DNA of 35,828 bases from Cellulomonas gelida (GTDB taxonomy: Bacteria > Actinomycetota > Actinomycetes > Actinomycetales > Cellulomonadaceae), in contig NZ_BJLQ01000036.1 of NCBI RefSeq assembly GCF_006538725.1, forward strand, positions 1 through 35,828, in the 5' to 3' direction. A program made the position numbers and the translations under genes. Numbering within the stretch: position 1 is the stretch's first letter; each line of letters opens with the position of its first letter. This document shows, piece after piece, positions 8,070 to 15,892 of the stretch. Below the pieces are notes generated by a model. The model was not told the DNA's origin and made no database searches. It worked only from the letters and a program-made list of their open reading frames with translations.

Positions 8070-9518
8070 GTGGCTTCCGACGACTCGCTCACGACCGGGC
8101 GGCGCATCCGGCACCTGCGCACCGCGCGCGGGCTCACGCTCGAGGCGCTCGGGGCGCAGGTCGGCGTGACCTCGAGCATGCTCTCGCTCGTCGAGAACGG
8201 CCGCCGTGAGCCCCGGCTGACCCTCCTGCGCGAGCTGGCCGCCGCGCTCGGCGTCACGCTCAACGAGCTCGTCGACCCCGAGCCGCCCACGCGGCGCGCC
8301 GGGCTCGAGATCGAGCTCGAGCAGGCGCAGCGCTCGAGCGCGTTCCTGCGCCTCGGCCTGCCGCAGGTCCGCCCCGGGCGCACGCTGCCCACGCCGGTGC
8401 TCGAACAGCTCGTCGGGCTGCACCACGAGCTCGCGCGCCGCGAGCAGGAGGCGATCGCCACCCCCGAGGAGGCGCGCCGCGCCAACACCGCGCTGCGGCT
8501 GGCGCGCCAGGCGCGCGACAACCACTTCCCCGAGCTCGAGGTGCTCGCCGAGCGCATGGCGCGCGACGCCGGCTACACCTCGGGTGCCCTCACCCACCGC
8601 ACGGTGTGGCGCATGGCCGAGCGCCTCGGGCTCGAGATCCGGCACGTCGACGACCTGCCGCGATCGACCCGCACCGTGACCGACCTCGAGAACGGCCGGA
8701 TCTACCTGCCGCCCGCCTCGACCCCCGGCGGGCACGGGCTGCGCTCGCTCGCGCTGCAGGCCATGGCGCACCGCGTGCTCGGGCACGGCCGGCCCGCGTC
8801 GTACGAGGCGTTCCTGCGGCAGCGCATGGAGACCACGTACTTCGCCTCGGCGGCCCTCATGCCGCAGTCGGCGGCGGTCGAGTTCCTCGCGGCGCGCAAG
8901 AGGCAGCGCGAGCTCGCGATCGAGGACTTCCGCGACGCGTTCGGGGTCACGCACGAGGCGGCCGCGCAGCGCTTCACGTCGCTCGCGACCCACCACCTCG
9001 ACATCCGCGTGCACTTCCTGCGGATCAACGAGGACGGCTCGATCTACCGCGCGTACGCGAACGACGGCCTGCCGCTGCCCGCCGACGTCACGGGGGCGAT
9101 CGAGGGGCAGGTCGTGTGCCGGCGGTGGGGCGTGCGCGAGGCGCTGTCGCGGCGCGACCATGCGACCGAGTCCTACCAGTACACGGACACGCCCGCGGGC
9201 ACGTTCTGGTGCTCGACGCAGCCGGGCGTCGCGCCCACGGGACGGTTCGCGCTCGCGGTCGGCGTGCCGTTCGCGTCCGCCAAGTGGTTCCGGGGACGGG
9301 ACACGCAGGTCCGTCGTCGCAGCACGTGCCCCGACGAGGCGTGCTGCCGCCGGCCGGACCCGGCGGTGGCCGCGCGGTGGGAGGAGCAGTCGTGGCCGAG
9401 CGCGCGCATCCACCAGCACGTGTTCGCCCCGCTGCCCGCGGGACTGTTCCCCGGCGTGGATGCCGCGGAGATGTACGCGTTCCTCGACCGGCACGCGCAG
9501 CGACCGGACGGTGCGTGA
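8070..9518 (+). CDS. RamB/ScfR-type transcriptional regulator (XRE HTH), paralog 2
   Basis: A 482-aa paralog of the regulator at 3316 with the same order: XRE-type HTH at the N-terminus ([15 protein letters not shown] onward), central IrrE/ImmA-like region, and C-terminal domain with the Cys cluster C420/C425/C426. The former HExxH position reads RVLGH, so no protease function is expected. It lacks the hexapeptide tail of paralog 1. The GTG at 8070 is preferred over the GTG at 8061, because TACGGT at 8057-8062 lies 7 bases upstream of it, as in other leaderless genes here, while neither start has a well-spaced Shine-Dalgarno. It is divergent from pckG across about 150 bp containing an inverted repeat and a shared motif, so it probably controls pckG and itself (inference). 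Family members are known to respond to acyl-CoA or acetate status, but the ligand here is unknown. Confidence 0.85.
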   Translation: MASDDSLTTGRRIRHLRTARGLTLEALGAQVGVTSSMLSLVENGRREPRLTLLRELAAALGVTLNELVDPEPPTRRAGLEIELEQAQRSSAFLRLGLPQVRPGRTLPTPVLEQLVGLHHELARREQEAIATPEEARRANTALRLARQARDNHFPELEVLAERMARDAGYTSGALTHRTVWRMAERLGLEIRHVDDLPRSTRTVTDLENGRIYLPPASTPGGHGLRSLALQAMAHRVLGHGRPASYEAFLRQRMETTYFASAALMPQSAAVEFLAARKRQRELAIEDFRDAFGVTHEAAAQRFTSLATHHLDIRVHFLRINEDGSIYRAYANDGLPLPADVTGAIEGQVVCRRWGVREALSRRDHATESYQYTDTPAGTFWCSTQPGVAPTGRFALAVGVPFASAKWFRGRDTQVRRRSTCPDEACCRRPDPAVAARWEEQSWPSARIHQHVFAPLPAGLFPGVDAAEMYAFLDRHAQRPDGA

Positions 9519-9536
9519 ACCCGCAGCCGGTGGGCC

Positions 9537-9542
9537 TACGAT
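9537..9542 (+). promoter_or_regulatory. -10-like TACGAT upstream of the lipoprotein/mazG genes
   Basis: TACGAT fits TAnnnT. A transcript starting about 7 bases downstream would carry a short leader containing GGAGG at 9569-9573 before the GTG at 9578. No clear -35 was recognised. Confidence 0.4.
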
Positions 9543-9577
9543 GGCGCCGATCGACGAGCGAGGACGCAGGAGGTCAG

Positions 9578-10171
9578 GTGCTCACCAGCAGGCGCACGAC
9601 GGGTCGGACGACGGTTCGCGGGACGGGCCGGGTGCCGGCGCGCACGTGGTCGCGCACCGCGCTGCTCGCGGGTGGGGCGCTGGCCGCCGCAGCCGCGCTC
9701 GGCGCGTGCTCCGGGACGCCCGGCGCGGCCGCGGTCGTCGACGGGCGCGCGATCCCGGCCTCGGACGTCCGGGTCGCGGTCGAGCAGCTCGGCGGGCTGT
9801 TCCAGGGCGTCAGCACCCAGACCGTGACCTCGGTGCTCATCCAGGAGCCCACGATCTCCGCGATCGCGGCGGAGAACGGCGTGGGCGTCTCGACGGCCCA
9901 GGCGCAGGACCTGCTCGACTCGGCGTCGCAGGCCGCGGGTGTCACGCTGCCCGACGACCTCGCCCCCTCGACGCTCGCCGTGGCCCGCTACGTGCAGGCC
10001 AGCGGCGCCCTGCAGGACGCGCCGAACGCCCCCGAGCTCGCGCAGCAGTTCAGCGACCGCATCGCCGAGCTCGACATCGAGGTCAACCCGCGCTTCGGCA
10101 CGCTCCTCGAGGACGCGAACATCGACGCGCCGGCCGTGCGGCCGTGGGTGGTCGGGGCGGGCGAGTCCTGA
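9578..10171 (+). CDS. SurA_N-like lipoprotein
   Basis: A 197-aa exported lipoprotein. An Arg-rich n-region and an Ala/Leu-rich h-region lead to the lipobox LGAC with the lipidated Cys at about residue 44. The rest (AAVVDGRAIPASDVRVAVEQL onward) resembles the N-terminal helical domain of SurA/PrsA-type periplasmic chaperones, but no PPIase domain follows, so it may be a chaperone-like or scaffold protein rather than an isomerase. The GTG at 9578 follows GGAGG with a short 4-base spacer. A related small lipoprotein commonly lies beside mazG in actinobacteria. mazG begins within or at the very end of this gene, so the two are probably co-translated. Confidence 0.8.
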   Translation: MLTSRRTTGRTTVRGTGRVPARTWSRTALLAGGALAAAAALGACSGTPGAAAVVDGRAIPASDVRVAVEQLGGLFQGVSTQTVTSVLIQEPTISAIAAENGVGVSTAQAQDLLDSASQAAGVTLPDDLAPSTLAVARYVQASGALQDAPNAPELAQQFSDRIAELDIEVNPRFGTLLEDANIDAPAVRPWVVGAGES

Positions 10172-10824
10172 CCGGGACGCCGCCGCGCGACGAGCGCGAC
10201 CGCCTGGCCGAGCTCGTCGCGATCATGGACCGCCTGCGCTCGCCCGGCGGCTGCCCGTGGGACGCCGAGCAGACCCACGCGTCCCTCGCGCCGTACGCGC
10301 TCGAGGAGGCGTACGAGCTCGTCGAGGCGATCGAGCACGACGACCGCGCCGGCCTGCGCGAGGAGCTGGGCGACCTGCTGCTGCAGGTCGTCTTCCACGC
10401 GCGCGTCGCCCGCGAGCACGCCGACGACCCGTTCGACGTGCAGGACGTGGCGGGCGACCTCGTCGCGAAGCTCGTCCGGCGGCACCCCCACGTGTTCGCC
10501 GACGAGCAGGCCGCACCCGACGACGAGGGCCGCAACGTCGCGTGGGACCGCATCAAGCGCGCGGAGAAGGCGCGCGGGTCCGCGCTCGACGGGGTGCCGC
10601 TCGCGCTCGGCGCGCTGGCCCGCACGCAGAAGCTCGTCGCGCGGGCGGAGCGCGCGGGCCTCGTCGTGGAGGCGCCCGCGGCCGACGACCTCGGCGCGCG
10701 GCTGTTCGCCCTGGTCCGCGAGGCACGCGCGGCCGGGCTTGACGCCGAGGGCGAGCTGCGTCGGACCGCGGCGGGCTGGGAGGCCCGCGTGCGTGCCGCC
10801 GAGACGAGCTCGACGGACGCCTGA
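10144..10824 (+). CDS. mazG: MazG nucleoside triphosphate pyrophosphohydrolase
   Basis: Hydrolyses NTPs or dNTPs to the monophosphate and pyrophosphate, cleaning the nucleotide pool. The 226-aa protein has one clear MazG domain: IMDRLRSPGGCPWDAEQTH, then the metal-binding EEAYELVE (ExxE type) and LREELGDLLLQVVFHARV (ExxD type). The C-terminal part (LVRRHPHVF, AWDRIKRAEKA) also matches the family. The start is uncertain: the conserved domain begins before the first ATG (10225). Either the GTG at 10144, overlapping the lipoprotein gene by 28 bases, or a CTG at 10168, overlapping its stop as CTGA, must be used. The GTG is given here. It belongs to the conserved actinobacterial mazG-eno neighbourhood. 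Confidence 0.92.
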   Translation: MGGRGGRVLTGTPPRDERDRLAELVAIMDRLRSPGGCPWDAEQTHASLAPYALEEAYELVEAIEHDDRAGLREELGDLLLQVVFHARVAREHADDPFDVQDVAGDLVAKLVRRHPHVFADEQAAPDDEGRNVAWDRIKRAEKARGSALDGVPLALGALARTQKLVARAERAGLVVEAPAADDLGARLFALVREARAAGLDAEGELRRTAAGWEARVRAAETSSTDA

Positions 10825-10899
10825 GGCGTCCGTTTCATCCTTTACCGCGGCCCGCCGCAGGGTCAGTCTGGCGACAGGAGCCGTCCCGAGGGAGGCGTC

Positions 10900-11391
10900 G
10901 TGGCCGCGGACACCGAGGCGCAGCACGCGCTCGTGCGTGACCTCGCGGGCGCGGTCCTGGCGACGCAGGCGCCCGACGAGCTCCCGCTCCTGGACCTGAC
11001 GAGCGAGGAGTTCTTCGCCGACCCGGACGCGGCCCTGGCCGCCGACCGGCGCGACGAGTCGCTCGGGTTCGGCATCGAGCTCGCGATGCTCACACCCGTG
11101 GTGCTCGCGGTCGTCACGCCCGTCGTGCAGTTCCTCGTCGACCTCGCGCGGGACACGTTCACGGACGCGGCCAAGCAGGAGGTCACCCCCAGGGTCGCCG
11201 CATGGCTGCGTCGGGTGACGCACCGGGACGACGAGAAGCCCGTCGGCCCGCCCTCGGCCGGGCTCACCGAGACGCAGGCGCGCGCCGTGCACGACCTCGC
11301 CCACCGCCGTGCCCTGGACCTCGGCCTCGACGAGTCGCGGGCGGGGCTGCTCGCGGACGCCGTCGTCGGCGGGCTGGTCGTCGCGAGGTAG
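10900..11391 (+). CDS. Uncharacterised 163-aa protein, coupled to the M48-like membrane protein
   Basis: Not recognised. The GTG start at 10900 has a GGGAGG Shine-Dalgarno at good spacing. The protein has an acidic N-terminal half (PDELPLLDLTSEEFFADPD), a hydrophobic stretch at about residues 58-80 (FGIELAMLTPVVLAVVTPVVQFLV) that may be one membrane or amphipathic segment, and a charged C-terminal part ending in a possible helical hairpin (SAGLTETQARAVHDLAHRRA). The stop is only 7 bases before the GTG of the 920-aa M48-like membrane protein, so the two are translationally coupled and probably work together. No enzymatic motif is visible. A promoter could lie in 10825-10899, which holds TTTACCGC and CAGGGT, neither convincing. 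Confidence 0.7.
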   Translation: MAADTEAQHALVRDLAGAVLATQAPDELPLLDLTSEEFFADPDAALAADRRDESLGFGIELAMLTPVVLAVVTPVVQFLVDLARDTFTDAAKQEVTPRVAAWLRRVTHRDDEKPVGPPSAGLTETQARAVHDLAHRRALDLGLDESRAGLLADAVVGGLVVAR

Positions 11392-11398
11392 GTGCGAC

Positions 11399-14161
11399 GT
11401 GTCCGGCGCGGCCGCCGTCGCCGACGAGGTGCCCGCCACACGCGGCCCCGCGCCGCCGCCCCGTCCGGCCGTGCTCGCCTACCCGACGCCCACGTCGGTC
11501 CACCTGCTCGTGCTCGTGCTCGCGGTGCTGGCGGGCGGCCTGTTCGTCGGCGCGTGGACGTACAACATCGTCGCCGGGGGGCGGTGGGCCCGCGGCGTCG
11601 CGGCCTGCTTCGAGGGCCTGCCCGCCGACCCGCTCGAGGCGCAGTCCGTCTTCGAGGACTGCGCGGCCGCGCTCGAGCGTGAGCGCGCGTGGAGCGCGGC
11701 CGGCGGAGCGCTGGTCACCCTCGCGCTCGCGGTCATCCTCCTGCTCGTGCACCCCGCCGTCGTCGCCCGGCGCCGGGGTCTGCGACCGCTGCCGGCGGGG
11801 CTCGCGGCGACGCAGGAGCGCGTCGCGGAGCTCGCGGCCCAGGGCGGTGTGCGGCGGGTGCCGACCGTCGTCGTCGGGCGGCTGTCGCAGGTCGACGCGT
11901 TCTCGTACGGGACGCCCGGGCGGTACCGGATCGCTCTGCCGCCCAAGCTCGCGGTGTCCGTCGGTCACGCGGCGCTCTTCGACCCCGTGGTGCGGCACGA
12001 GCTCGCGCACGTGCGGCACCGCGACGTCGCGCTCGCGTGGTTCGCGCGCACGGCGTGGTGGGCGTTCTGGCCGGTGGTGCTGGTCCCGGCCGCCGTGTCG
12101 GTCGTGCGGGGCGACCTGGGCGTGCTCGGGCCGTACGCGTGGCGCGCGGCGCTCGTGCTGCTCGTGGTCCGCCTGGTCGCCGACGCGATGCTCCGGTCAC
12201 GCGAGCACGACGCCGACCTCGCCGCCGCGAGCCCGAGCGTCCCGGGTGCGGGCGCCGCGAGCCCGGGCGCCACCGACGACGGCGCGGGGACCGGCCGGGA
12301 CCGCCTCGGCGACCTGCGGGCGGTGCTGGTGGCGTTGCCCGCGGCGCGCGTCCGTCGCGGGTGGCGTCGGCTCACGGCGCAGCACCCGACACCCGCCGAG
12401 CGCGTCGCGGTGCTCGACGCCCCGGCTCGGCTCGCGCGGTCGTCGTGGCTCGACGTGCTCACGGTGTCCTTCCTCGCGGCGGCCTCGTTCCCGACCGTCG
12501 AGGCCGTCGCCGTCGCGGCGCTCACCGGCACGGGGCAGGTCGATGTCGCGAGGACGGTCGCGGCGGTCGTCGTGGGTGCCCCGCTGGGTGTGGTGCTCGC
12601 GCTCGGCCAGTGGCGCGCCGCGCTGTTCGGGCGCCTCGGCGGGCCGGGCGCTCGCGTGGGGGTGCCCGCGCTCATGGTCGGGACGGGGCTCGCGCTCGGG
12701 GCCGCCGTCGACCCGCAGCGACTGGGCGGGCAGCCCCTGGGTGCGCTCGACGCCGAGACCGCGCTCCTGAGCCTGCTGCTCGGTGCGGGCGCGCTCGTCG
12801 TGCTGACCGGGCTGGGCGAGCTGTGGGCCGACGCCGCGGTGCGCGTGCGACGCGCGACCGGGCACTGGCTGGTGGCGGCCTCGTGCGGGGTGCTCGTGCT
12901 CGTCGGCGCGACCTGGGGGCTCGCCCTGGCGACGTTCGCGGTCGAGCAGGTCGACTGGCCGTTCGCGCTGTCGGCGCTGTCGGCCTCGGGCGCGGTGGCG
13001 CTGACCGCGCCGTGCGCGGCGCTCGCGCTCGCGGCCCTCGCCGCGTTGGTGCTGCGCCGCGGCACCTCCGCGCCCCGCGTGCACGGTGGGCAGGGCGTGC
13101 GCGGTGGGCAGGGCGTGGACGGTGGGCAGGGCGGTCAAGGCGTGCACGGTGTGCGTGGAGCGCCGGGATGGGCGCTCGAGCGCGGCGACCGTCACCACGT
13201 CCCGTGGCCGGCGGGCGGGCCGCCGGGCGCCCGCGCCGGCCTGCTGGTCGCCGCGGTCGCGAGCGTCGCGGCGGTGCTCGTCGTCGTGATCGCGCAGGCG
13301 GCGTCGTCGGGCGACACCCCCGTCGAGCGCGCGCAGGCCTACGGGCTCGTCGCGTCCGTCGCGGGTGGCGCGGCGCTCGTCGCGCTCGCGGCGGGCGGTG
13401 GAGCGCGCGGCGCGGGGCTCGGGCTGGTCGTCGCGCCGGCGGCGGCGCTGCTCGCGACCGGCGGGATCGTGCTCGTCGCGCCCGACCTGCTGGGCGGGGG
13501 CAACGCCGCGAGGCTCGTGCGCGACGCGGCGCCGTTCGCGGTCGTGCTCGGGATCGCGGGGGCCGGGCTCGGTGCCGTCCCGCTCCCGCGGGGGTCGCGG
13601 CGCACGGTCGCGCTGGTCACGACGGTGTGCGCGGCGGTGCTGTGCGTGGGCGGCGCGACGCTCGTCGTCGAGGGCCGGTCGCGGCTGTTCGGCGAGGGTC
13701 TGGGCCTCGGCGCGCTCGACCCGGCGGCGCCGGATCCCGCCGCGCCGAGCTCGCCGGACGACGCCGCGGAGCGGGCCTACGTGCAGGCCGCGGTCCCGAC
13801 GGTCGTCGCGGCGTTCCTCGCGCTCGACCAGGCGGTGCTGGCGATCGACGCCGACACGACGCTCGCGCCCGACGCACGCGCCGCGCGGGTCCGCGCCGAC
13901 ACGCTGCCCGCGGTGCGTGCGGTGCAGGACGCCGTCGCCGGCGCCGCGACGGGGACCGCCCGGCTCGACGAGCTGCACGCGCACGCGCGCACCGCGGGTG
14001 AGCAGCTCGGCGTCGGCCTGCGGCAGTACGCCGACGCGCTCGACGCGGGCGACGCCGTGGCGCTGCAGGCGGCCGTCGGGGTCATCCAGGCCGCGGTCGC
14101 CGAGCGCGACGAGTGGGTGCGGCAGGTCACCGCGCTGCAGGGTGAGCTCGCCACGCCCTGA
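11399..14161 (+). CDS. M48-like multi-spanning membrane metalloprotease-related protein (920 aa)
   Basis: A large membrane protein. Two N-terminal membrane segments (about residues 37-60 and 100-122) precede a soluble stretch with HELAH (H200-E201-H204) in the context RHELAHVRHRD. A pair of membrane segments follows, then REHDAD (E269), which fits the third zinc ligand of M48/Ste24-type peptidases. About ten more hydrophobic segments come after this, interrupted by a Gly/Gln-rich repeat (about 561-578). A C-terminal helical domain of about 130 residues rich in Ala, Asp and Glu contains no membrane segment. Only the first third resembles known peptidases; the rest is not recognised. GAGGTAGG precedes the GTG at 11399, 7 bases after the stop of the 163-aa gene. 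Possible roles are membrane protein quality control or signalling (inference). BlaR1/M56-type sensors are the alternative family. Confidence 0.75.
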   Translation: MSGAAAVADEVPATRGPAPPPRPAVLAYPTPTSVHLLVLVLAVLAGGLFVGAWTYNIVAGGRWARGVAACFEGLPADPLEAQSVFEDCAAALERERAWSAAGGALVTLALAVILLLVHPAVVARRRGLRPLPAGLAATQERVAELAAQGGVRRVPTVVVGRLSQVDAFSYGTPGRYRIALPPKLAVSVGHAALFDPVVRHELAHVRHRDVALAWFARTAWWAFWPVVLVPAAVSVVRGDLGVLGPYAWRAALVLLVVRLVADAMLRSREHDADLAAASPSVPGAGAASPGATDDGAGTGRDRLGDLRAVLVALPAARVRRGWRRLTAQHPTPAERVAVLDAPARLARSSWLDVLTVSFLAAASFPTVEAVAVAALTGTGQVDVARTVAAVVVGAPLGVVLALGQWRAALFGRLGGPGARVGVPALMVGTGLALGAAVDPQRLGGQPLGALDAETALLSLLLGAGALVVLTGLGELWADAAVRVRRATGHWLVAASCGVLVLVGATWGLALATFAVEQVDWPFALSALSASGAVALTAPCAALALAALAALVLRRGTSAPRVHGGQGVRGGQGVDGGQGGQGVHGVRGAPGWALERGDRHHVPWPAGGPPGARAGLLVAAVASVAAVLVVVIAQAASSGDTPVERAQAYGLVASVAGGAALVALAAGGGARGAGLGLVVAPAAALLATGGIVLVAPDLLGGGNAARLVRDAAPFAVVLGIAGAGLGAVPLPRGSRRTVALVTTVCAAVLCVGGATLVVEGRSRLFGEGLGLGALDPAAPDPAAPSSPDDAAERAYVQAAVPTVVAAFLALDQAVLAIDADTTLAPDARAARVRADTLPAVRAVQDAVAGAATGTARLDELHAHARTAGEQLGVGLRQYADALDAGDAVALQAAVGVIQAAVAERDEWVRQVTALQGELATP
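13079..13132 (+). repeat. Three tandem 18-bp units inside the M48-like gene
   Basis: Units at 13079, 13097 and 13115, consensus GTGCRCGGTGGGCAGGGC with one or two changes, encode VHGGQG, VRGGQG and VDGGQG. A decayed partial unit follows to about 13156. The repeat sits in a loop between predicted membrane segments. Confidence 0.9.
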
Positions 14162-14233
14162 CGCCGACGGCGCGGGTCACGTCGCAGGTGTCCACGAGGG
14201 ACCGTGGTCCCGCGGGGGATCGCCGCACGTCGA

Positions 14234-14266
14234 TAAGGTCAGCGGCGAGCCGGTGAGACGGTCACC
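14234..14266 (+). promoter_or_regulatory. Possible pntAB promoter region
   Basis: TAAGGT at 14234-14239 could be a -10 box, giving a leader of about 90 bases. Just after it lies a small inverted repeat GGTGA-gacgg-TCACC (14252-14266). The rest of the 173-bp gap between the M48-like gene and pntA shows nothing else convincing. Confidence 0.3.
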
Positions 14267-14334
14267 CGGCCACGATGCGGTCACCGTGCGCCCGTCCTGC
14301 GTGCTGCGGGTGTGCGCAGGTCAGGAGGCAGTGC

Positions 14335-15891
14335 GTGACGACGATCGGTATCCCGCGGGAGGCGAGCGGCCAGCGTCTGGTGGCGGCGACGCCGGCGACC
14401 GTGGCGAAGCTCGTCGGGCTCGGGTACGAGGTGCTGGTCGAGTCGGGCGCGGGCGCGGCGGCGACGTTCGCCGACGAGGCGTACGCGGAGGCGGGTGCCG
14501 CGGTCGTCGACCAGGCGACCGCGTGGGGCGCCGACGTCGTGACGGCCGTCGACGCGCCGTCTGACGACCGCCTCGCCCTGCTGCGGAAGGGCGCCGTGCT
14601 CGTCGCGCAGCTGCAGCCCGCCCAGCACCCCGAGCTCGTCCAGGCGCTCGCGGCACGCGGTGTCACGGCACTCGCGCTCGACGCGGTCCCGCGCATCTCG
14701 CGCGCCCAGTCGCTCGACGTGCTCTCGAGCATGGCGAACGTCGCGGGCTACCGGGCGGTCGTCGAGGCGGCGCAGGAGTTCGGCGGGATGTTCGCCGGCC
14801 AGGTCACCGCGGCGGGCAAGACGCCGCCCGCGCGCGTGTTCGTCATCGGCGCGGGCGTCGCGGGGCTCGCGGCGATCGGCACCGCGGACTCGCTCGGTGC
14901 GCAGGTGCGCGCGTTCGACGTGCGGCCCGAGGTCGGCGAGCAGATCGAGTCGATGGGTGCGCAGTTCGTGCGCGCACCGCAGGCCCAGCAGGAGATCAGC
15001 GCGGACGGCTACGCCAAGCCGCTGACCGACGAGCAGGCCGCGGCCGCGCTCGACGTGTACGCGCAGGAGTGCGCCGAGGCGGACATCGTCATCACCACCG
15101 CGCTCGTGCGCGGCACGGCACCGACGACGATCACGGCCGAGGCCGTCGCCGCGATGAAGCCCGGGTCGGTCGTCGTGGACCTCGCGGCCCCCGGCGGCGG
15201 CAACTGCGAGCTCACGGTCCCCGGCGAGCGCGTGGTGAGCGAGAACGGCGTGGTCGTCCTCGGCTGGACCGACCTCGCGGGACGCATGCCGCAGCACTCG
15301 TCGCAGCTGCTCGGCACCAACATCGTCCACCTCGTACAGCTCCTGACGCCCGCCAAGGACGGCACGCTCGTCCTCGACCTCGACGACCCGGTGCAGCGCG
15401 GCATGACGGTCACGCACGAGTCCGAGGTGCTCTGGCCGCCGCCCGTGGTCGCGGTCTCGGCCGCACCACCACCGGCACCGCCGGGCCCGTCCGACGAGGA
15501 GCGCGCGGCCAACGCGGCCGCCGCGCAGGAGTCCGCCGGGCGCCGCGCGAAGCGCCGCACGATCGGCTTCGCGCTCGCGGCGGTGCTGCTCACGCTCGGC
15601 GTGTCCTTCGCGCCGAGCGAGTTCCTCGGGCACTTCACGGTGTTCGTGCTCGCGGTGTTCGTCGGGTACTACGTGATCTCGAACGTGTCGCACGCGCTGC
15701 ACACGCCGCTCATGGCGCAGACCAACGCGATCTCGGGGATCATCCTCGTCGGCGCGCTGCTGCAGATCGGCTCGGACAACCTCGTCGTGACCGTGGTGGC
15801 GTGCGTCGCCGCCGCCGTGGCGAGCATCAACATCTTCGGCGGGTTCCTGGTCACGAACCGGATGCTCCGCATGTTCCGACGGGGGGCATGA
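14335..15891 (+). CDS. pntA: NAD(P) transhydrogenase subunit alpha (fused form)
   Basis: Alpha subunit of the proton-translocating transhydrogenase, which uses proton-motive force to pass hydride from NADH to NADP+. At 518 aa it is the undivided form as in E. coli. It has the N-terminal NAD(H)-binding domain I ([15 protein letters not shown]; dinucleotide fold [20 protein letters not shown] at about residue 165; FDVRPE) and a C-terminal set of three to four membrane segments from about residue 405. A Pro/Ala linker with an Arg/Lys-rich patch joins them. The GTG at 14335 has a perfect AGGAGG six bases upstream. The stop is one base before the pntB ATG, so the genes are an operon. It supplies NADPH, which would help biosynthetic growth on C2 substrates (inference). 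Confidence 0.97.
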   Translation: MTTIGIPREASGQRLVAATPATVAKLVGLGYEVLVESGAGAAATFADEAYAEAGAAVVDQATAWGADVVTAVDAPSDDRLALLRKGAVLVAQLQPAQHPELVQALAARGVTALALDAVPRISRAQSLDVLSSMANVAGYRAVVEAAQEFGGMFAGQVTAAGKTPPARVFVIGAGVAGLAAIGTADSLGAQVRAFDVRPEVGEQIESMGAQFVRAPQAQQEISADGYAKPLTDEQAAAALDVYAQECAEADIVITTALVRGTAPTTITAEAVAAMKPGSVVVDLAAPGGGNCELTVPGERVVSENGVVVLGWTDLAGRMPQHSSQLLGTNIVHLVQLLTPAKDGTLVLDLDDPVQRGMTVTHESEVLWPPPVVAVSAAPPPAPPGPSDEERAANAAAAQESAGRRAKRRTIGFALAAVLLTLGVSFAPSEFLGHFTVFVLAVFVGYYVISNVSHALHTPLMAQTNAISGIILVGALLQIGSDNLVVTVVACVAAAVASINIFGGFLVTNRMLRMFRRGA

Positions 15892-15892
15892 G

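Noticed and set aside
5847..9494. Very long minus-strand open frame reaching upstream of the MBL gene
   Set aside because: It crosses pckG in another frame and runs antisense to regulator 2; the sequence is Arg/Ala/Gly shadow coding with no motif.
3316..9518. Regulators considered as IrrE/ImmA-type proteases or phage repressors
   Set aside because: HExxH is not intact in either protein and no phage or mobile genes are nearby.
11392..14154. Several long antisense and alternate-frame open stretches across the M48-like gene
   Set aside because: Their products are Arg/Ala/Pro-rich without domains, while the plus-strand frame has membrane segments and zinc ligands.
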